Assembly (NCBI GenBank): GCA_913057175.1 | Contig: CAJXNP010000012.1 | Location: 1-64,000 of the forward strand | Direction of reading: 5' to 3' | DNA length: 64,000 nt | DNA from: an uncultured Cytophagales bacterium | Lineage (GTDB): Bacteria; Bacteroidota; Bacteroidia; Cytophagales; Cyclobacteriaceae | Shown: positions 52,938 through 61,536 of the stretch, in pieces | Numbering within the stretch: position 1 is the first letter of the stretch | Layout: each line of letters begins with the position of its first letter | Notes under the pieces: generated by a model | The model's database searches: none | What the model was told of the DNA's origin: nothing | Seen by the model: the letters and a program-made list of their open reading frames with translations, nothing else | Program-made: the position numbers and the translations under genes

Positions 52938-53642
52938 ATGAAATACAAGAGGATTTTACTCAAACTCAGTGGTGAAGCTTTAATGGGATCCAAACAATAT
53001 GGCATCGATTCACTAAGATTAGAGCAGTACACAAATGAGATAAAAAAGGTAAAAGAGAAAGATACTGAAATTGCTATTGTCATTGGTGGAGGAAACATCT
53101 TCAGAGGAGTGCAATCAGAAAATGTTGGCATTGACAGGGTGCAGGGTGATTACATGGGAATGCTTGCCACGGTGATCAATGCCATGGCGCTTCAAAGTGC
53201 CCTGGAACAAGACGGTCTCTATACCCGGTTGATGAGTGGAATTAAAATCGACCAGGTGTGCGAACAATTCATCAGAAGAAGAGCCATTCGCCACCTTGAA
53301 AAAGGCAGAATCGTTATTTTCGGCGCCGGAACCGGCAACCCTTATTTTACAACAGACTCTGCGGCATCATTGAGGGCAATCGAGATCGAAGCGGATGTAG
53401 TGTTAAAAGGTACAAGGGTTGATGGAGTATACACAGCAGATCCGGAAAAGGACCCGAACGCTACCAAATATTCCAACATCACTTTTCAGGATGTGTATAA
53501 AAAAGGGCTAAATGTGATGGACATGACGGCGTTTACACTTTGCCAGGAAAACAATCTGCCAATCATTGTTTTTGATATGAACAAACCAGGAAATCTACTC
53601 AAGATTATAGAAGGGGAGGAAGTAGGGACACTTGTACATTAA
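52938..53642 (+). CDS. pyrH: UMP kinase
   Basis: PyrH phosphorylates UMP to UDP for all pyrimidine nucleotides. It belongs to the amino-acid-kinase fold: [15 protein letters not shown] at the start, [47 protein letters not shown] and [13 protein letters not shown]. Length 234. It is 17 bases before frr, the widely conserved pyrH-frr pair. Confidence 0.97.
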   Translation: MKYKRILLKLSGEALMGSKQYGIDSLRLEQYTNEIKKVKEKDTEIAIVIGGGNIFRGVQSENVGIDRVQGDYMGMLATVINAMALQSALEQDGLYTRLMSGIKIDQVCEQFIRRRAIRHLEKGRIVIFGAGTGNPYFTTDSAASLRAIEIEADVVLKGTRVDGVYTADPEKDPNATKYSNITFQDVYKKGLNVMDMTAFTLCQENNLPIIVFDMNKPGNLLKIIEGEEVGTLVH

Positions 53643-53659
53643 GAAAATACCAACTAATT

Positions 53660-54220
53660 ATGGAAGAAATAGAACTATATATCGAAGAAGCCAAGGAACA
53701 CATGGATAAATCTGTTAAACATGTGTCACATGAACTGGCTAAAATCAGAGCCGGACGCGCCATGCCAAGTATGTTGGATGGCCTGAGTATTGAGTATTAT
53801 GGAAATCCTACACCTTTAAACCAGGTTGCCAGTGTAAACTCCCCTGATGCAAGGACTTTGGTTATCAAACCCTGGGAGAAATCACTGGTTGGAGAAATAG
53901 AAAAGGCGATCATCAACAGCGATCTTGGATTGAATCCTCAAAATGACGGTGAACTGGTAAGGCTCAACATACCGCCATTGACAGAAGAAAGAAGGACCAA
54001 TCTTGTAAAGCAGGTAAAGCATGAAGGAGAAAATGGAAAGATCAGCGTCAGGAATGTGCGAAAGGATGCTAATGACCATTTAAAAAAATTATTGAAAGAG
54101 CATGTGTCAGAGGATGAAGTTAAAAAAGCGGAACAACGGATCCAGGAGCTTACTGATAGCTATGTTCAAAAAATAGATGAATTAGTTGAGAAAAAAGAAG
54201 GTGAAATTATGCATGTCTAA
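53660..54220 (+). CDS. frr: Ribosome recycling factor
   Basis: RRF splits post-termination ribosomes together with EF-G. The 186-residue, tRNA-shaped protein has LAKIRAGRAMPSMLDGLSIE, YYGNPTPLNQVASVNSPDAR and the C-terminal hinge and helix including RRTNLVKQVKHEGENGKISV. Its stop overlaps the stop of the convergent nadD. Confidence 0.97.
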   Translation: MEEIELYIEEAKEHMDKSVKHVSHELAKIRAGRAMPSMLDGLSIEYYGNPTPLNQVASVNSPDARTLVIKPWEKSLVGEIEKAIINSDLGLNPQNDGELVRLNIPPLTEERRTNLVKQVKHEGENGKISVRNVRKDANDHLKKLLKEHVSEDEVKKAEQRIQELTDSYVQKIDELVEKKEGEIMHV

Positions 54221-54789
54221 ATGTATAATTTTCTTTCATTGATAAATTGCTCTACTTTTTCCGGCACAAGATATTTGATTGATTTTTGTTGTCGGATTTT
54301 TTTTCGGATATAGGTAGCAGATATATTCACTAAAGGGGCATCAATATATTCCACACCCGGATGTTCTTTGTATTTATTTCCATCTGAATTGATCCTTGAA
54401 TAAACCAGTAGCCCGTAGTTTTTAAGGATAACCTCATGGTTTTTCCACTTGTGAAAAGATTCCAGATTATCTTCCCCAATGATCAATTTATATTCATTAT
54501 TCGAATGCTTTTCGGAAATGTAGGTCAAGGTATCGACTGTATAGCTGGGCAGAGGCAAATTGAATTCGATATCACTGGCTTTGAACCGGTCATTGCCCTC
54601 AATTGCTAACTCCACCATATCTATCCTGTCAAAATGATGAATGAGTGTGTTACTATCTTTTAGAGGATTTTTGGGAGAAACGATGAACCAGACTTCATCG
54701 ATCTTTGCGTCATCCAATACGGTCTGGGCAATAATCAAATGACCGATATGGATGGGATTAAAAGAACCGAAGAACAAACCAATTGTCAT
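54217..54789 (-). CDS. nadD: Nicotinate-nucleotide adenylyltransferase
   Basis: NadD transfers AMP to nicotinate mononucleotide in NAD synthesis. The nucleotidyltransferase motif is GLFFGSFNPIHIGHLII, with the HxGH pair at His14 and His17, and the second motif is NISATYIRKKI. Length 190. It is the last gene of the eleven-gene unit, 3 bases after gmk. Confidence 0.95.
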   Translation of the reverse strand: MTIGLFFGSFNPIHIGHLIIAQTVLDDAKIDEVWFIVSPKNPLKDSNTLIHHFDRIDMVELAIEGNDRFKASDIEFNLPLPSYTVDTLTYISEKHSNNEYKLIIGEDNLESFHKWKNHEVILKNYGLLVYSRINSDGNKYKEHPGVEYIDAPLVNISATYIRKKIRQQKSIKYLVPEKVEQFINERKLYI

Positions 54790-54792
54790 GTA

Positions 54793-55362
54793 TTACTTAT
54801 TTATGAAGTTAAGAACCATTGACTCAGCCTCTTTCACGGTCTCACCCAGCTTATCATTAATAAGGGTTACGTCAAATTGATCCTCAAAGCCTAATTCATA
54901 TTCAAACCTTTCAAGGCGCTTTTTAATGTTTTCCTCGCTTTCCGTTTTCCTTTCGCGCAGTCTTTTTTCCAATTCAGTAGTATCCGGCACTTTTACAAAT
55001 ACGGCTAATCCTCTATCGCCAAAATACTTTTTCAAATTTAACCCACCAACAACATCTACGTCAAATAACACATGCTTTCCTTCTGACCAGAGCTTTTCAA
55101 CCTCGGAGATCAGCGTTCCGTAATAAAGCCCTTCGTAAACCTGCTCCCATTCTATAAATGCTTTCGCTTCGATTTTTTGCGTAAAGTCATCCACACTCAA
55201 AAAGTGATAATGTTCTCCATCCTTCTCTCCTGTTCTTGGGGATCTGGTAGTAGCTGAAATGGAAAATCCTAAGTAAGAAAAATTGTCCAACAGGTGCCGG
55301 ACAATCGTAGTTTTTCCTGAACCCGAAGGAGCCGAAAAAATAAATGCTTTGCCTTTATTCAT
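54793..55362 (-). CDS. gmk: Guanylate kinase
   Basis: Gmk phosphorylates GMP to GDP, needed for GTP and also for (p)ppGpp precursors. The P-loop is APSGSGKTTIVRHLL, followed by the GMP site SATTRSPRTGEKDGEHYHF and DVDVVGGLNLKK. Length 189. Four bases after the anti-sigma gene. Confidence 0.96.
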   Translation of the reverse strand: MNKGKAFIFSAPSGSGKTTIVRHLLDNFSYLGFSISATTRSPRTGEKDGEHYHFLSVDDFTQKIEAKAFIEWEQVYEGLYYGTLISEVEKLWSEGKHVLFDVDVVGGLNLKKYFGDRGLAVFVKVPDTTELEKRLRERKTESEENIKKRLERFEYELGFEDQFDVTLINDKLGETVKEAESMVLNFINK

Positions 55363-55366
55363 TTAA

Positions 55367-55657
55367 TTAGATTGATCCGCTGATTCTTTCTTTTATCTCC
55401 TCAATTAAACCATTTGGAATGGGTTTGTAAAATAATTTAGCTTTAAGAATGGATTTTATTTCCAGATGCTGGCTACAGAGATCTTTGCAAACACACAGGC
55501 TACAATTATCCAGGGTCTCATAAAAATAGGTTTCTTCAGAATTACTTGCCTGGCCGTCGACAATTTTTTGCAGCAGCTCTTTTCTTTCTGTCTTGTCAAA
55601 CCCGGAAGGGCATTCAAAAAATTTATCTTTGCAATGGCCTGGTATATCTTGTTTCAT
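55367..55657 (-). CDS. Likely anti-sigma factor, cysteine-rich
   Basis: The 96-residue soluble protein has a cysteine/histidine cluster (NCSLCVCKDLCSQH, about residues 51-64) and a second pair near the start (HCKDKFFEC). Its ATG overlaps the TGA of the ECF sigma gene as ATGA, which implies coupled, roughly equal synthesis. The cysteine-rich HxxxCxxC-like make-up is compatible with a zinc-binding anti-sigma factor of the ZAS/RsrA type, which releases sigma on oxidation, but no close family match can be claimed from sequence alone. No membrane segment is seen. Confidence 0.6.
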   Translation of the reverse strand: MKQDIPGHCKDKFFECPSGFDKTERKELLQKIVDGQASNSEETYFYETLDNCSLCVCKDLCSQHLEIKSILKAKLFYKPIPNGLIEEIKERISGSI

Positions 55658-56262
55658 TTAAGTTCACGTTTAAATCCTTTTGATTTGGCATATTGCAGCA
55701 ATTTATTTCTCAATATGTTTCTCGCTCTGTGAAGTCTCGACCGGACCGTTCCAATTGGAATATCAAGAATTTTAGACATTTCTTCATAGGTAAACTCTTC
55801 CAGATCGCATAAAATAATAACAATTTTAAAGTCTATTGGAAGCGAATTCAATGCCTTTGAAACCTCATCGCCAATAGCCTCCTTAAATGGATAAACAGCA
55901 ATACTGCCTGTAAAAGTTTCCTGAGGTTCATCAGAATTATATACACTTTCCACATCCTGGTAATCAATTTTGGTAGGCTCTTTAATCTTCTTCCTGTACT
56001 CATTAATAAAGTTGTTTTTCAGGATCCTGTAAAGCCATGCCTTCGCATTTGTACCTTTGTGGAAAGAGTCAATAAATTTATAAGCTTTAAAGTAGGTTTC
56101 CTGAACAAGATCTTTGGCTTCATCCTCATCAAGGGAAAGTCGTAAGGCAAAGTTATAAATGGCAGCAGCGTGTGGAAGAAGCTCTTCTTGAAACAAATGG
56201 TCACGCTGAAGTTGATGGCCAATATGTTGTTCATTTCCGAATGACATGGGCATTAGGTGCAA
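55654..56262 (-). CDS. ECF-type RNA polymerase sigma factor
   Basis: The 202-residue protein has sigma region 2 (YNFALRLSLDEDEAKDLVQE, then TYFKAYKFIDSFHKGTNAKA and WLYRILKNNFINEYRKK) and region 4 (LNSLPIDFKIVIILCDLEEF, TYEEMSKILDIPIGTVRSRL and HRARNILRNKL). There is no region 1.1 or 3, so it is an extracytoplasmic-function sigma. Three Met codons at 1, 4 and 6 are possible starts. The next gene overlaps it by 4 bases and is the likely anti-sigma. Its regulon is unknown, and it lies inside a housekeeping unit after coaE. Confidence 0.93.
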   Translation of the reverse strand: MHLMPMSFGNEQHIGHQLQRDHLFQEELLPHAAAIYNFALRLSLDEDEAKDLVQETYFKAYKFIDSFHKGTNAKAWLYRILKNNFINEYRKKIKEPTKIDYQDVESVYNSDEPQETFTGSIAVYPFKEAIGDEVSKALNSLPIDFKIVIILCDLEEFTYEEMSKILDIPIGTVRSRLHRARNILRNKLLQYAKSKGFKRELK

Positions 56263-56274
56263 AAGCTATGATAA

Positions 56275-56871
56275 TCAATGTAACGCTTTTTGTTCCAATT
56301 CGGCGTGAATTTGCAACACTTGTGATAGTATAGGATGACTTTCGTCATTATTTATGATAAAATCTGCACATTTTTCCTTTTCCTCATCTTTCATTTGCCG
56401 CTCCATGATTGACTTTACCTGGTCTTCATTTCGATGGTCATCTCGTCGTAATATCCTTTCAAGTTTGATGGAATAGGGGGCCTTCACCAGAATTAATTTA
56501 TCCAGCTCTTTATAAGAACCTGTCTCAATCAACAGCGCTGCCTCTTTGACTACATATTTACTTGCCTGAAGCTTACTCCAGGCATGAAAATCTTCGCGAA
56601 CGGCAGGATGGACAAATGAGTTAAGTTTTTCCAGCTTTTCGGGGTTATCAAAGACTTTGCCTGCAAGGACCGTACGATTGAGCTCTCCATTTGATAAATA
56701 TGCTTCTTCTCCGAATTCTGTCTTCACCTGGGTAATCAGATGCTGATTACTATTCATGAGGATTTTAGCACGATTATCTGCATCATAGACGGGGACATTG
56801 AGAATACTCAAAATCCGGCAAACAACGGATTTGCCAGATCCAATACCTCCCGTAATACCTACTTTCAGCAT
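56275..56871 (-). CDS. coaE: Dephospho-CoA kinase
   Basis: CoaE phosphorylates the ribose of dephospho-CoA in the last step of CoA synthesis. The P-loop is GITGGIGSGKSVVCRIL; DADNRAKIL and the lid arginines in RILRRDDHRNED are typical. Length 198. Four bases after the YbbR gene. Confidence 0.95.
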   Translation of the reverse strand: MLKVGITGGIGSGKSVVCRILSILNVPVYDADNRAKILMNSNQHLITQVKTEFGEEAYLSNGELNRTVLAGKVFDNPEKLEKLNSFVHPAVREDFHAWSKLQASKYVVKEAALLIETGSYKELDKLILVKAPYSIKLERILRRDDHRNEDQVKSIMERQMKDEEKEKCADFIINNDESHPILSQVLQIHAELEQKALH

Positions 56872-56875
56872 AATC

Positions 56876-57844
56876 TTATTGATAAATAATTTTTACAACC
56901 CGATCGGGTATGTCTATCTTTTTGATAAAACCGGGCTTTTTCACAAGCTGGATCTCAATAGTTGAATCATTGGCATTTAACTTATTGTAGTCAGCTATGA
57001 CAGATATTTTAGCTGTATCCAGATTTTCGACCCGTGAAGCTGGCAGGTAAACAGTGGCGTCAGTCAGCCCTTTTGACATAAGAAAAACGGAATTGCCAGG
57101 GAAATTTTTTCTTTCTATTCTCAACCTGGTTTCCACAGTTTCAAACTCCTCGACCTGAAAAGAAACAGTAACTTCATCCGGGCTGCTGCTAATGGGCCCT
57201 TCCAGCTGATTGGTTACTGAAATCTGTTCAGAAATATTATCATCAATCTCTGTTTCCAAAAGGTTGAGGGTAACTACACCATTTAAATTGTTAACGATGG
57301 ATTCCGGGCCGGTAATTTCCACACTATCCGGCTGGACGGAAATTTCCGAAATCATTTCATAATTATCAGCCAGCTGAATGGTGGTAGTATCTATCCTGAC
57401 TTTTAATTTTGACGAAATTTTTGGCTCAATATCAAAATAAATGGTATCGTTAATGACAAAATTCACCTCAATATCTTCAAGCTGATCGGTAGCTATGTTG
57501 AGTAAATTGTATTGTGTGAGGAATTTCTGGGCAATGGGGTTTTCAAGATCAATTTGAATTGGGCTTCCTGAAAAACCCAAAGACCTTTTTAACAAATTCC
57601 AACCACCTCCCGTCACGTTAAGAGAAACTCTTGAAGGAAGACTATGCACACTTACCAGGCTGTCTTTGTTGTAATCAAATGTGATCGGAAAATCCATCCT
57701 GGTAGAATAATCCTTGTTCAACGAATTGAAGAACCAAAAAACAAATGCCAAAATAAAACATAACAGAATTACCTTGGCATTTCTTTTATCAAAAGAGGCC
57801 CTAAGGCCCCTCAATAATTTCAGTATTTCTTTAGATTGGCTCAA
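56876..57844 (-). CDS. YbbR-like domain protein
   Basis: The 322-residue protein has one N-terminal membrane segment (VILLCFILAFVFWFFNSLN, about 25-43) and then repeated YbbR-type beta domains facing out (QPDSVEITGPESIVNNLNGV is the typical repeat core, at about residue 165). Firmicutes CdaR is a YbbR protein that controls the diadenylate cyclase CdaA; no cyclase is next to this gene, so that role cannot be assumed. The family often sits by coaE in Bacteroidota. Confidence 0.8.
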   Translation of the reverse strand: MSQSKEILKLLRGLRASFDKRNAKVILLCFILAFVFWFFNSLNKDYSTRMDFPITFDYNKDSLVSVHSLPSRVSLNVTGGGWNLLKRSLGFSGSPIQIDLENPIAQKFLTQYNLLNIATDQLEDIEVNFVINDTIYFDIEPKISSKLKVRIDTTTIQLADNYEMISEISVQPDSVEITGPESIVNNLNGVVTLNLLETEIDDNISEQISVTNQLEGPISSSPDEVTVSFQVEEFETVETRLRIERKNFPGNSVFLMSKGLTDATVYLPASRVENLDTAKISVIADYNKLNANDSTIEIQLVKKPGFIKKIDIPDRVVKIIYQ

Positions 57845-57856
57845 ATCAAAATACTT

Positions 57857-58180
57857 CTATTTTTTTGTTTCAGATTTTTTGCTGGCTTCAAGAGAAATGG
57901 CTGTTTTTTCCATGGTCAGCTTCGTGCTTTTATCCACTTCAACAACAATTGTATCATCGGCCACAGAGAAAACCTTGCCATGGATACCACCAATCGTTAC
58001 AACCTGATCGCCTTTCTTTATTTCCTCAATAAACTTTTTTTGATCCTTTTGCTTTTTTTGCTGAGGACGGATGAAAAAGAAGTAAAAGATAATGATGACA
58101 CCACCTATTAAAATAAAATTCCCATATCCACCCATACCATCGCTGGCAGGTTGTGCCTGTAAAAAAATCTCGTTTAACAT
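57857..58180 (-). CDS. yajC: Preprotein translocase subunit YajC
   Basis: YajC is a small membrane partner of SecDF. One membrane segment (about 20-42, ending FYFFFIRPQQKKQKD) is followed by the cytosolic domain with IKKGDQVVTIGGIHGKVFSV and TIVVEVDKSTKLTMEKTAIS. Length 107. secDF is not in the window. Confidence 0.95.
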   Translation of the reverse strand: MLNEIFLQAQPASDGMGGYGNFILIGGVIIIFYFFFIRPQQKKQKDQKKFIEEIKKGDQVVTIGGIHGKVFSVADDTIVVEVDKSTKLTMEKTAISLEASKKSETKK

Positions 58181-58213
58181 AATTGTTTATTTATCATTAA
58201 TTGTTTTCAGTGA

Positions 58214-58738
58214 TTAACTGCCTTTTGGTGTAACCATACCTTTGATGGTCAATTTGGTAATGGTAGGTTCCGTATTAGCAGTAATGGTAATCGTTTTTGT
58301 CTGCTGATTGGGTTTTCCCTGGCTATTGAAATTTACTTCAATCTCTCCGGTTTCGCCCGGAGCAATAGGTTCTTTTGGCCAGTTAGGTACCGTACAACCA
58401 CAGGAAGCAACTGCATTTTTAATAATTAAAGGTGCTTCGCCTGAGTTAGTAAATGTAAATGTATGATTGACCATATCCCCTTCATTAACGGTTCCGAATT
58501 CATACATTGTTTCTTCAAATTTGAATTCAGGTACTTTACCGTCCGGGTTAGATGGCGTTTCTTCAGAAACCAAATTTGTTTCCAATGAAGTTCCTCTGCT
58601 TGCTGTATTATTTCCTTTCTCCAGCTGCGCTACTCTTTCTTCCAGGCTTTTTACTCTCTGCTCCATCCGCGAATCGCTGCAAGAGGATACAATAAAAGCC
58701 ATTGCTAATAATCCCAAGAAATAATTTTTCATTTTCAT
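58214..58738 (-). CDS. DUF1573 lipoprotein
   Basis: The 174-residue protein has a lipoprotein signal with lipobox IVSSC, a short coiled coil (VKSLEERVAQLEKG), and one DUF1573 domain: FGTVNEGDMVNHTFTFTNSG, IKNAVASCGCTVPNWPKEP and PGETGEIEVNFNSQG. Such domains have an immunoglobulin-like (ASPM/MSP-type) fold; their role is unknown. It lies between the YtxH and yajC genes. Confidence 0.9.
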   Translation of the reverse strand: MKMKNYFLGLLAMAFIVSSCSDSRMEQRVKSLEERVAQLEKGNNTASRGTSLETNLVSEETPSNPDGKVPEFKFEETMYEFGTVNEGDMVNHTFTFTNSGEAPLIIKNAVASCGCTVPNWPKEPIAPGETGEIEVNFNSQGKPNQQTKTITITANTEPTITKLTIKGMVTPKGS

Positions 58739-58761
58739 GATGTTCTCTTTATATAAACTAA

Positions 58762-59061
58762 TTAATTACCCTTTTTAATTTGTCCGATCAATTCATCGAC
58801 ATCTTCCAAAAGCTTTTCAGCCTTTTCCTTGGTGTCTGTGATGACCCGGTTTCCCTCTGTTTTTGCTTCACTCATAAATTCATTCTCTCCTTCGATCAAT
58901 TCATTGATCAGTTCCTCCAGCTTGTTTTTATATTTATCAAGTAAATACGTCAGCTTGTCCCTGGTATTTGAACCTTTATCAGGAGCGTACAATATACCCA
59001 GAATGGCGCCAACCGAGGCGCCTGTCAAAAATGCTAAAAGTGTATTAGTGGTTCGTGCCAT
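58762..59061 (-). CDS. YtxH-domain membrane protein
   Basis: The 99-residue protein starts with a membrane segment and glycine-containing motif typical of YtxH (LLAFLTGASVGAILGILYAP, then DKGSNTRDKL), followed by a charged amphipathic helix. YtxH proteins are linked to stress responses in Gram-positives; no function is established here. Seven bases after nusB. Confidence 0.85.
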   Translation of the reverse strand: MARTTNTLLAFLTGASVGAILGILYAPDKGSNTRDKLTYLLDKYKNKLEELINELIEGENEFMSEAKTEGNRVITDTKEKAEKLLEDVDELIGQIKKGN

Positions 59062-59068
59062 TTTACAA

Positions 59069-60238
59069 TTATTTTGAATCTATTAAACCCCTGCCGCTTT
59101 TTTTAATTTCGCCCGAATTTATTAAATCTTCTGAAATTGCGTCCAATAAACCGTTAACGAATTTCTTACTCTTCGGTGTACTGTACGTCTTTGATATTTC
59201 AATAAACTCGTTTATGGTTACTTTAACTGGTATGCTGGCAAAAGTAATCATTTCACAGATTGCAGCCTTTAAAATTACTTTATCGAGTGATGCTAACCTA
59301 TCTATCTTCCAGTTTTTTACCTTTTTTTCAATCAGATTTTCATAATAATCGTTCTCTGTAACTGAATTTGAAAACAATTCCATGTAATAATCAAGGTCTT
59401 CCTCCCAGTTGTAAGATAAAGGCGGAAATACAATTCCTTCAGGTTCCTGAAAGGATTTTAATGTTTTCAAAACCAGACTTCTGACAATCTGCTTGTTTTC
59501 CGTCCAGTTCAGATCCCGTTCTTCAAAATAAGTCTCGATCACTTCGTTCTTAAAAATGAGTTTTCGAATGATCTCATCTATCGCCTGAAAATCATCTTCT
59601 TCATTTGGCTCATTGTTTTTTAGGTATTGATCAAAAAATGGCTGTTTCCGGACAATATTCTTATACCAATCCCAGATTTTATCTTCATCATTCGCCCAGC
59701 TGGACTTTTCCCTTGTTATTTCATTTTCTACCTCTGGTGTTGAGAGAATTTTGGACAAAACTTTATTACTATACAAGGGCATGGTGGTGGAAGATTCCTG
59801 TCCAAACTTTTCTGACAAAGAAACCTTTTCCATCACCAGCCGACGATTCTGCTTGGCAAATTCATCGACCAGTTTCCAGATCAAAACCTGATTTTCTTTG
59901 ATCTTGTCAAAATCCGAGGACAAACTTTTTTTGATTCGTTTAAAATCCTCGTCAATTAATTTCTTATAATATTTGATTGCATTCTGGAAGGACTCTTCGA
60001 CTTCCGGGGAAGCTTTTTCGCTTTTTTTCTCAGCCTTGAAATGATCGTTAAAACGTAGGATAGCTGCTGCTTTTAATTCGTTCATCTTTTGAACATCATA
60101 AGGCTCCATCGAATTTAAGTCATGGGCGAAATCCTGCTGAATTTTTTCCCTGGCTAGTTCCAGGTTAGCCAACTTACAATTCTCATAAGCGTAGAGGTTT
60201 TTTACAGCTTTTATTCTTAATACTCTTCTGTTTACCAT
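59069..60238 (-). CDS. nusB: Transcription antitermination factor NusB, extended form
   Basis: NusB pairs with uS10 (NusE) to bind BoxA RNA and assist rRNA antitermination. The C-terminal part is typical: DRLASLDKVILKAAICEMIT, IPVKVTINEFIEISKTYSTP and SKKFVNGLLDAI. The N-terminus (VNRRVLRIKAVKNLYAYENC) resembles NusB helix 1. Between them lie about 240 extra residues, largely helical and charged, giving 389 residues against 130-150 in most bacteria. Long NusB proteins occur in Bacteroidota, and the extra segment has no known role. It starts 33 bases after the dehydrogenase gene, where TACCTTTG (60275-60282) could be a weak internal promoter. Confidence 0.9.
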   Translation of the reverse strand: MVNRRVLRIKAVKNLYAYENCKLANLELAREKIQQDFAHDLNSMEPYDVQKMNELKAAAILRFNDHFKAEKKSEKASPEVEESFQNAIKYYKKLIDEDFKRIKKSLSSDFDKIKENQVLIWKLVDEFAKQNRRLVMEKVSLSEKFGQESSTTMPLYSNKVLSKILSTPEVENEITREKSSWANDEDKIWDWYKNIVRKQPFFDQYLKNNEPNEEDDFQAIDEIIRKLIFKNEVIETYFEERDLNWTENKQIVRSLVLKTLKSFQEPEGIVFPPLSYNWEEDLDYYMELFSNSVTENDYYENLIEKKVKNWKIDRLASLDKVILKAAICEMITFASIPVKVTINEFIEISKTYSTPKSKKFVNGLLDAISEDLINSGEIKKSGRGLIDSK

Positions 60239-60271
60239 TAAAATAAATTATCAAAGAACGATTTTCTTAAA

Positions 60272-61378
60272 TTACAAAGGTAGTTTTACTTTACCAATAT
60301 CATTGATTCTTTTCGTTGCCAGGGCTATTGCGGCTTTCTGTGTATTGATATTTTCCTTTTGAGACTTATTCAAGATGCTCAGGGTAGTATCATAGATCTG
60401 CTCTACTTTAGCATAAACTCTTTGCTTGCTCCATCCTCCCAGGTAATCAATCCCCACGTTGATCAAGCCACCCGCATTGATCAGAAAATCAGGAGCATAA
60501 AGAATTCCTTTTTTCAATAGCATATCTCCATGTTTCACTTCATCCTCCAACTGGTTATTCGCTGCCCCGGCCACAATGTCACACCTGAGCAGGTCGATGG
60601 AGTCATCGTTAATGGTTGCGCCGAGTGCGCATGGAGAATAAATATCGATATCTGCATTAAAAATATCTCCGTTTTCCAACGATGTAGCTTTGTATGTGTT
60701 GCATACTTCTTTTACTCTTTCCGGAAATATGTCAGAAACATACAAGATTGCTCCATCCTTTGCCAGCAGCTCGCATAAGCTCTTACCGACATTTCCAACT
60801 CCCTGGATTAATATCTTTTTGCCTTTTAAATTGTCACTACCATAGACTTTTTTGGCACACGCTTTCATGCCCACATAAACTCCATAGGCCGTAACCGGTG
60901 ATGGATCCCCACCACCGCCAATGGATTCCGAAAGACCTGAAACATGCCGGGTTTCCATTCGGATGTATTCCATGTCCCGGGGTGACATGTTCACATCTTC
61001 AGCTGTTACGTATTTGCCATTCAGACTCTCGACAAACTTCCCGAACCTTCTTAGCAAAGCTTCTGTTTTCATGGTGGATGCATCACCGATAATCACAGCT
61101 TTCCCTCCTCCCAAATTCAATCCTGAAATGGAAGCCTTGAAGGTCATCCCCCGTGAAAGTCTTAAAACATCCCTGATTGCTTCGTGCTCGGAGGTGTAGT
61201 TCCACATGCGTGTACCTCCCAGTGAAGGGCCCAAAACCGTATTGTGAATACCAATTATGGCCTTCAGACCTGTGTTTTCATCGTTGCAGAAAACAAGCTG
61301 TTCATGCCCCATTTGAGTTAACAACTCAAATGTTGCTTTCTCCTGCGAAATTGTAGCTTCGTTCGCTCCTACCATCAA
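60272..61378 (-). CDS. Leucine dehydrogenase-type amino acid dehydrogenase
   Basis: This Glu/Leu/Phe/Val dehydrogenase oxidatively deaminates branched-chain amino acids with NAD. The catalytic-domain residues include the glycine-rich GLNLGGGKAVI with its lysine and MTFKASISG. The NAD site is LIQGVGNVGKSLCELLAKDG. Length 368 and the lack of the longer glutamate-dehydrogenase N-terminus favour leucine dehydrogenase; substrate preference is inferred. It is first in the eleven-gene minus-strand unit and divergent from the ABC exporter, with a TATTTTTG box 74 bases upstream. Confidence 0.85.
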   Translation of the reverse strand: MMVGANEATISQEKATFELLTQMGHEQLVFCNDENTGLKAIIGIHNTVLGPSLGGTRMWNYTSEHEAIRDVLRLSRGMTFKASISGLNLGGGKAVIIGDASTMKTEALLRRFGKFVESLNGKYVTAEDVNMSPRDMEYIRMETRHVSGLSESIGGGGDPSPVTAYGVYVGMKACAKKVYGSDNLKGKKILIQGVGNVGKSLCELLAKDGAILYVSDIFPERVKEVCNTYKATSLENGDIFNADIDIYSPCALGATINDDSIDLLRCDIVAGAANNQLEDEVKHGDMLLKKGILYAPDFLINAGGLINVGIDYLGGWSKQRVYAKVEQIYDTTLSILNKSQKENINTQKAAIALATKRINDIGKVKLPL

Positions 61379-61451
61379 ATTTTTATTATCGTTTTTAATT
61401 GCTTTGTTTAGATTTGCACATCAGCAAGCTGACTTATTAAAAACTTCTGGG

Positions 61452-61459
61452 CAAAAATA
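61452..61459 (-). promoter_or_regulatory. Possible -7 element of the dehydrogenase-nusB unit
   Basis: TATTTTTG on the minus strand fits TAnnTTTG, 74 bases before the dehydrogenase start in the 158-base divergent gap. No TTG at the -33 position. Confidence 0.35.
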
Positions 61460-61536
61460 GTATATTTTGCAGATAATTCCATTTTAATTCAGCAAGCTCA
61501 CAAACTATTTATTTCATCAAACGTTTTAATGATTCT

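Noticed and set aside
60275-60282. TACCTTTG before nusB as a firm promoter
   Set aside because: It lies in the last codons of the dehydrogenase gene and has no TTG at 18-20 bases; kept only as a remark under nusB.
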